In this document: positions 61,622 to 64,000 of the stretch, one piece after another
Numbering within the stretch: position 1 is the first letter of the stretch
Layout of the letters: each line of letters begins with the position of its first letter
NCBI RefSeq assembly: GCF_041260155.1
Contig: NC_091936.1
Coordinates: 43,622,930-43,686,929, forward strand
DNA from: Ptychodera flava
Lineage: Eukaryota > Hemichordata > Enteropneusta > Ptychoderidae
Direction of reading: 5' to 3'
Length of the DNA stretch: 64,000 bases
Program-made: the position numbers and the translations under genes
The notes under the pieces: generated by a model
What the model was told of the DNA's origin: nothing
Seen by the model: the letters and a program-made list of their open reading frames with translations, nothing else
The model's database searches: none

Positions 61622-63509
61622 TGCTTCAAGTTTTATGTAAACAAATATTGTGAAAAACGATATTAAAATACAAAAAGACTTTTTTATACATAAATTTTGA
61701 TATTCTAATGTAAACAGTGGTTTGTGATATTCTGTTGACTGGCAAGTACTATGTTGTTGTTGGGGTAGTTGTTAGATATACTCACTGAGTCATTCTTACA
61801 TGCAGAACATGTCAATACTTTGATAGACTACCAGTAGGAATGTACATGCCAGAAATTACAGTGTTGAAACTGTTATCGGTTACATCTATTAGAGTATCTT
61901 GGAGTATATTTCACTTACATACACAGTACCAAAGCCATTTCAAAATTGGCGATTTTGCAACTTTTGATCATGAGAAAATTGACTGGGTTTTGTTCCAAAA
62001 ATTGAATTTGATAATGTCGTATCAATCTTGCCAACCTAGATAATGACATTGACCATGCAGTAAAGTATAGACGATGAACTGTGTCAAATCAAATCAAAGT
62101 AATTTATGCATGGATACCTTCTAAAAGAATAATCAATCAACGAATAATTCACGATCAAAAGGGAAAGCTGTAATATTTTACACATTTATCTTATGTATTT
62201 GCATTTACGTAATTTCATAAATCATGAACCGTAAAGGGAACTGCTGCCAGTCTGCATGCAAGTGTAAAATTCCGAGTCAAAACAAACCATACATTTCCTG
62301 TGTGACTATCAGAAAAGTTACTTCATAAAAGGTGTCAACAATCAGCCATATTATTGAGCTTGTCAGCTGTCGTTGCAATTTTCAGCATTGACTCTGCAAT
62401 ACTGTAGTGACAAGCCAAATTTCTATTTAGGTTGACATCACTCCAACAACTGAAAAACTTTCACAAAATAGAGTTTGATATTAATTATTATATCTTTCAA
62501 AGTGATGAAATAAAATCTATGTATTTTGAGCAATATTGTTAACTGTCATTGTTAGTCACAAGATAAACACAACACATGCTGTGGGTGTAATATTATCTGT
62601 TGTCAGTCAAAGTATTTAAATCAAAATTGTTCAAAATTGGGTTGGTTTTAGCTGATTCTTATTACAGGTACATAAAAATGTAGCTGCAATGATTCTACAA
62701 AGACATCTTATTTGAAAGTACAACATGACTATACAGAGAACACACCGGAATGGTTTCAACTAAGTGCATACCAGTAATATCTGTCAATTCTCAATACTAT
62801 CAACATAATTCCCATTGCCCGGTTTTTGTTTACCACCATTTGCAAATGATATCGCATGGATGTATCATGAATAAATCTTTTAAAAAATCCATGAATGGAG
62901 TAACGTCATTGAGAGTCTATTTTATTTTATCAATTAATTCAAATTCTTTTTTTATTTGTGGAATCCACCATATTGAATTCTCACCAGACTTCTGGTATTT
63001 TTTTGGACCATAGATGCTATTCACATGCAAATTTTCAATGAGCTGTTCACCAATTAACACTTGCTCTTTCCACCGGTATCATAAATATCATATTGACAAT
63101 GAAGATAAGCCCCTGAGGCCTGCTCTGTTTAGTGTACTTGGAATTTAATCTACTTACAGATCTGAGAAAAAAAATCCAAAAAACACAACAGGATCAGTGC
63201 CATGTTATACAACAATCCATTACACAAAATGTGTATTCTTATGTTTCCTGAACAGGAAAGTTACCTTTATTGGAAATGCAAGTATTATGAATGCATGTAC
63301 AGAACAGACCTAGTGTCTGTATACCAAATGAATGTTATTGATGGGACTGAAAACAAAAAGAAACCCAACAGATCAGATTGTAACCTCTTTAGATCAACCA
63401 ATGAGATCTGATAATTCAAAGGACTTACTTTCTCAACATCTGGTTTCTCAGCTGACTCACTTTCTGCAGATTTCTTTTTCAGACCCAGTTTATCTCGAAT
63501 ACGATCCAT
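28777..63509 (-). CDS. Erg-type voltage-gated K+ channel (KCNH2/6/7 group), nine exons, short N-terminus
   Basis: Spliced CDS on the minus strand: 63429-63509, 45331-45789, 43802-44201, 37791-37990, 34519-34771, 33465-33658, 33130-33223, 32472-32744, 28777-29864, totalling 3042 nt or 1013 aa plus stop, all in phase. Residues 1-27 are a Lys/Glu-rich leader. S1 to S4 follow (~45-205), with [15 protein letters not shown] before S1 and [19 protein letters not shown] as S4. The pore filter TSVGFGN is at ~289-294 and S6 reads [14 protein letters not shown]. The C-linker and cyclic-nucleotide-binding homology domain span about 340-525 ([25 protein letters not shown]). A coiled coil lies near 731-765. 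By homology the protein is a plasma-membrane, delayed-rectifier-like K+ channel of the ether-a-go-go-related type. No PAS (eag) domain is encoded in the window, so a longer isoform would need exons beyond the right edge. Confidence 0.95.
29865..32471 (-). other. KCNH intron before last exon
   Basis: 2.6-kb intron. It contains the 28-bp minisatellite at 30703-30987. Otherwise it is AT-rich with no coding signature. Confidence 0.85.
30703..30987. repeat. 28-bp minisatellite, about ten copies
   Basis: Units of ATGGCACACAGAAAACCACT plus ACTCACAT start at 30703, 30731, 30759 and onward, with small insertions in some units. Confidence 0.93.
32472..32744 (-). CDS. KCNH exon, variable C-terminal region
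   Basis: 273 nt. It starts [19 protein letters not shown], then Ser/Glu/Gln-rich sequence, ending SSFD at GTAAGA. It has low complexity and is presumably disordered, as in other Erg C-termini. Confidence 0.85.
33130..33223 (-). CDS. KCNH exon, post-CNBHD basic linker
   Basis: 94 nt. The sequence [18 protein letters not shown] is followed by a strongly basic run of Arg and Lys. The acceptor is GCCATACAG and the donor GTACTA. It is less conserved than the core but in phase with its neighbours. Confidence 0.85.
33330..33416 (+). mobile_element. Family-3 element fragment (one end only)
   Basis: AGAACAAGAAACTGTTGACA, AAAATCATCGAGAGTT and ACAGCTACTGGCCCTTCAGG match the right end of the family-3 copies at 19248-19550 and 55215-55565. 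It lies in a 241-bp KCNH intron, about 50 bp from exon 33465-33658, on the donor side. Confidence 0.65.
33465..33658 (-). CDS. KCNH exon, second half of CNBHD
   Basis: 194 nt. It encodes [35 protein letters not shown] and [11 protein letters not shown], ending at GTAAGT, phase 0. A (GAT)n tract begins about 70 bp upstream of its acceptor. Confidence 0.95.
33729..33900. repeat. (ATC)n microsatellite
   Basis: About 170 bp of imperfect ATC/CAT repeat interrupted by ATTGTAATC and CATCGTC. A segment of about 75 bp appears duplicated. It lies in a KCNH intron. Poly-His, poly-Ile, poly-Asp and poly-Met ORFs here are not genes. Confidence 0.97.
34519..34771 (-). CDS. KCNH exon, C-linker end and first half of CNBHD
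   Basis: 253 nt. It encodes [39 protein letters not shown] and [20 protein letters not shown], near-identical to vertebrate Erg. The acceptor is CTCTGCAG and the donor GTAAGG. Confidence 0.95.
34772..37790 (-). other. KCNH intron between C-linker exons
   Basis: 3-kb intron bounded by GTGAGT and CTCTGCAG. It contains a (GT)n microsatellite at 36783-36863. I see no exon or transposon signature. Confidence 0.85.
36783..36863. repeat. (GT)n microsatellite
   Basis: About 80 bp of almost pure GT dinucleotide repeat, with single-base interruptions near both ends. Confidence 0.98.
37791..37990 (-). CDS. KCNH exon with end of S6 and C-linker
   Basis: 200 nt. The first bases complete a Ser codon and give [19 protein letters not shown], then the C-linker helices with [19 protein letters not shown] and [10 protein letters not shown]. 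The donor is GTGAGT, phase 0. Confidence 0.95.
38406..38523 (-). mobile_element. Family-1 short inverted-repeat element (copy d)
   Basis: AACCTGTTCACCCCTAATTC, TCCACAATCACCATTGATAA and GTTGTGAAAGGGT define it. It carries an internal direct duplication of 24 bp that includes GGGCCAAACCATGGTCACCG, which makes it longer than its relatives. Confidence 0.8.
38605..38690 (-). mobile_element. Family-4 short inverted-repeat element (copy b)
   Basis: The reverse complement shares TTACCCTTTG, TGACCTATGATG and the CAGGGTCC-like block with 21020-21106. It is diverged and the ends are approximate. Confidence 0.5.
38693..39663. repeat. 57-bp minisatellite, about 17 copies
   Basis: Units contain TTAATTATTTCAATTTTATC, GACCTTGATGGCTTGATTTC and AAAATATTGGCTGGGGC. 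The block TAATTATTTCAATTT recurs at 38704, 38761, 38817, 38874 and 38931, a spacing of 56-57 bp. Unit-to-unit divergence is moderate. Confidence 0.95.
39838..41058. repeat. 58-bp minisatellite made of 29-bp half-units, about 20 copies
   Basis: The main unit joins CCACAACTGTCAACATTCAC plus TGCATTTGATTG to CAACTAGGCATGTCACTTGA plus AATTGA, with starts 58 bp apart (40033, 40091, 40149). At the left edge (39838-40000), and at about 40740-40940, single 29-bp monomers of the first half-unit occur in tandem. Confidence 0.95.
41059..43801 (-). other. Right part of the same KCNH intron
   Basis: AT-rich sequence with scattered short ORFs on both strands. None resembles a known family and I see no repeat structure. 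Confidence 0.6.
43802..44201 (-). CDS. KCNH exon with S4, S5, pore and start of S6
   Basis: 133 codons plus one base. S4 is [20 protein letters not shown] and S5 begins [20 protein letters not shown]. The turret carries an NST glycosylation sequon (DNSTSSGP). Then come the pore helix and filter [20 protein letters not shown] and the start of S6. The filter is the Erg type GFG rather than GYG. The donor is GTAAGT. Confidence 0.96.
44202..45330 (-). other. KCNH intron between S1-S3 and S4-pore exons
   Basis: 1.1-kb intron from GTGGGT to TTTTTTTACAG. An A-rich run lies near the acceptor on the plus strand. Nothing else is seen. Confidence 0.85.
45331..45789 (-). CDS. KCNH exon with S1-S3
   Basis: 153 codons, phase 0 at both ends. 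The acceptor is CTTTTGCAG and the donor GTGGGT. It encodes [34 protein letters not shown] (S1), an extracellular loop, [20 protein letters not shown] (S2-S3) and [20 protein letters not shown]. The S1-S2 loop is hydrophilic and differs from the vertebrate one. Confidence 0.95.
48126..48176. repeat. 17-bp direct repeat, three copies
   Basis: TATGAATATACTGCCTA occurs three times in tandem. An AAAT run lies about 50 bp to the left. Confidence 0.85.
51961..52113. repeat. 51-bp repeat, three copies
   Basis: Starts at 51961, 52012 and 52063, with blocks TTTTGCAATATCGCTAAACA, GGTACACTGTCAGTCTTGGG and GTTTCTGATGG. 51 is a multiple of 3, so a reading frame stays open. There is no other sign of coding. 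Confidence 0.93.
54640..54935. repeat. TTCCAGG-rich degenerate repeat patch
   Basis: Many short variants of TTTTCCAGGA and TTTCAAGG occur over 300 bp (for example CACTTTCCAGGGC, TTTTCCAGGATTTTCCAGGA, TCTTTCCAGGAGTGTACA). It looks like an old dispersed element end. The family is not identified. Confidence 0.5.
55215..55565 (+). mobile_element. Family-3 inverted-repeat element (copy c)
   Basis: The left end is AGCTGTAACTTTCAATGATT and the right end AAATCATCAAAAGTTATAGA, which are inverted relative to each other. The interior shares AGCTTGTCAACTCAGCCTGT and CAACATGCTTTGGGAGTAGG with the EAF intron 4 copy, in matching or inverted order. Confidence 0.7.
55600..55745. repeat. Tandem duplication of about 75 bp
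   Basis: TTGACCAGCTCTACAGACAC followed by AATCACCCTGATACTAAACA and CTGTCCAAGGGCTTG occurs twice, with a few-base insertion in the second copy. Confidence 0.93.
60113..60160. repeat. (CA)n microsatellite
   Basis: About 48 bp of uninterrupted CA dinucleotide repeat. Confidence 0.98.
61586..61622. repeat. (ATC)n microsatellite
   Basis: Short, nearly perfect ATC trinucleotide repeat of about 36 bp. Confidence 0.97.
63429..63509 (-). CDS. KCNH (Erg) alternative first coding exon
   Basis: ATG plus 26 codons ([13 protein letters not shown], then Ser/Ala/Glu/Lys-rich, ending DVEK) up to the consensus donor GTAAGT, phase 0. An in-frame TAG lies two codons upstream, which supports a true start. It joins exactly at the Val-Leu-Ser-Leu-Gly-Ala-Asp-Val junction where the mammalian short Erg1b form also joins. 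A weak acceptor-like GTGTAG just upstream means an internal exon cannot be fully excluded. Confidence 0.7.
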
Positions 63510-64000
63510 CCTCAGCTACACAGAGACGCCGCCACTAATGCAGGCACTTATGGGTTATTCCGGAAAAAAAAAGCATTCTTGTGTCGAGAGACCACAGCCA
63601 TTGAGACAAGCAAATTACAACTGGCTTGGCATTCAACATTTGGATCTAAATCAGGTGCAAGACTGAAATGATCCTGCAGATCCTGCTATCAGCGTCACAG
63701 TTGAATACCTCCAATTACTGCCGCAATCTACATAATAGATTCAAACTCACTAGCTTAGGGGGGATCAATATTCAAATAATGTGCAATTTAAAATCGTCCC
63801 AGGGAGCTTCATTAGGAGACTGCATTATGCGTGGTACAATAAAAGCGTGCCGCATTCAAATTGGTGATTTTGTTAGGTGACAGTGAGAAAGGGAAAAAAA
63901 AATCAATTGCAACAATGTATGGACATAAGCTGCTTTTCTGTTTTGGAATAATTGCTGTTAATTTTCATGAAAAGATTCTTAGCGAGGGCAGAATTCTGTA
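63510..64000 (-). promoter_or_regulatory. Upstream region of the short KCNH transcript
   Basis: If the first exon is an alternative start, its promoter and 5' UTR lie here. I see no certain TATA box or initiator. The right end of the window shows no further exon of the channel. Confidence 0.3.

Larger units (their letters stand above)
45790..63428 (-). other. KCNH intron 1, 17.6 kb
   Basis: Large intron between the short first exon and the S1 exon. I searched its frames for a PAS domain or the linker upstream of S1 in Erg channels and found neither. It contains short repeats (48126-48176, 51961-52113, 55600-55745), a TTCCAGG-rich patch (54640-54935), a family-3 element (55215-55565), a (CA)n run (60113-60160) and an (ATC)n run (61586-61622). 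The other stretches look unique and non-coding. Confidence 0.7.

Overview
This is eukaryotic, almost certainly metazoan, nuclear DNA. It is AT-rich, its coding sequence is broken into short exons with GT..AG borders, and minisatellites and small transposon remnants fill the introns and intergenic spaces. The three recognisable proteins are animal families (METTL6, EAF, Erg-type KCNH). The sequence alone does not fix the species; I favour a marine invertebrate, possibly a deuterostome, but that is inference. I found no prokaryotic operon, CRISPR array, rRNA or convincing tRNA.

Layout. 1-4232: a satellite of 44-bp units that runs off the left edge. 4751-9628 (minus): a complete five-exon METTL6 tRNA m3C methyltransferase gene (307 aa). 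9629-15201: a divergent intergenic region holding a truncated inverted-repeat element, a poly(A)-tailed retroposon, two decayed reverse transcriptase fragments, a possible CAGGG-ended DNA element and, near its right end, a CpG-richer promoter-like stretch. 15202-21288 (plus): a complete six-exon ELL-associated factor gene (EAF1/2 type, 317 aa), with a 36-bp minisatellite in intron 2. 21289-28776: a tail-to-tail intergenic region with 29/116-bp and ~38-bp tandem arrays. 28777-63509 (minus): a nine-exon Erg-type voltage-gated potassium channel (KCNH2/6/7 group, 1013 aa in the form visible here). Its first exon encodes a short N-terminus without a PAS domain and is separated from the S1 exon by a 17.6-kb intron. 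Exon borders and phases for all three genes were derived by hand, and all close in frame.

How the parts relate. METTL6 (minus) and EAF (plus) are divergently transcribed neighbours. The human METTL6 and EAF1 genes are also divergent neighbours on 3p25, so this looks like an ancient conserved gene pair, here pushed 5.6 kb apart by mobile-element debris. The channel gene is functionally unrelated to the pair.

The most unusual part of the window is its repeats. About ten tandem arrays cover roughly 15% of it, at least two with visible higher-order structure built from 29-bp monomers. At least four families of small inverted-repeat elements occur in two to four copies each. I found no convincing new biochemical system. 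The best leads are the METTL6-EAF linkage, the Erg1b-like alternative first exon and the higher-order minisatellites.
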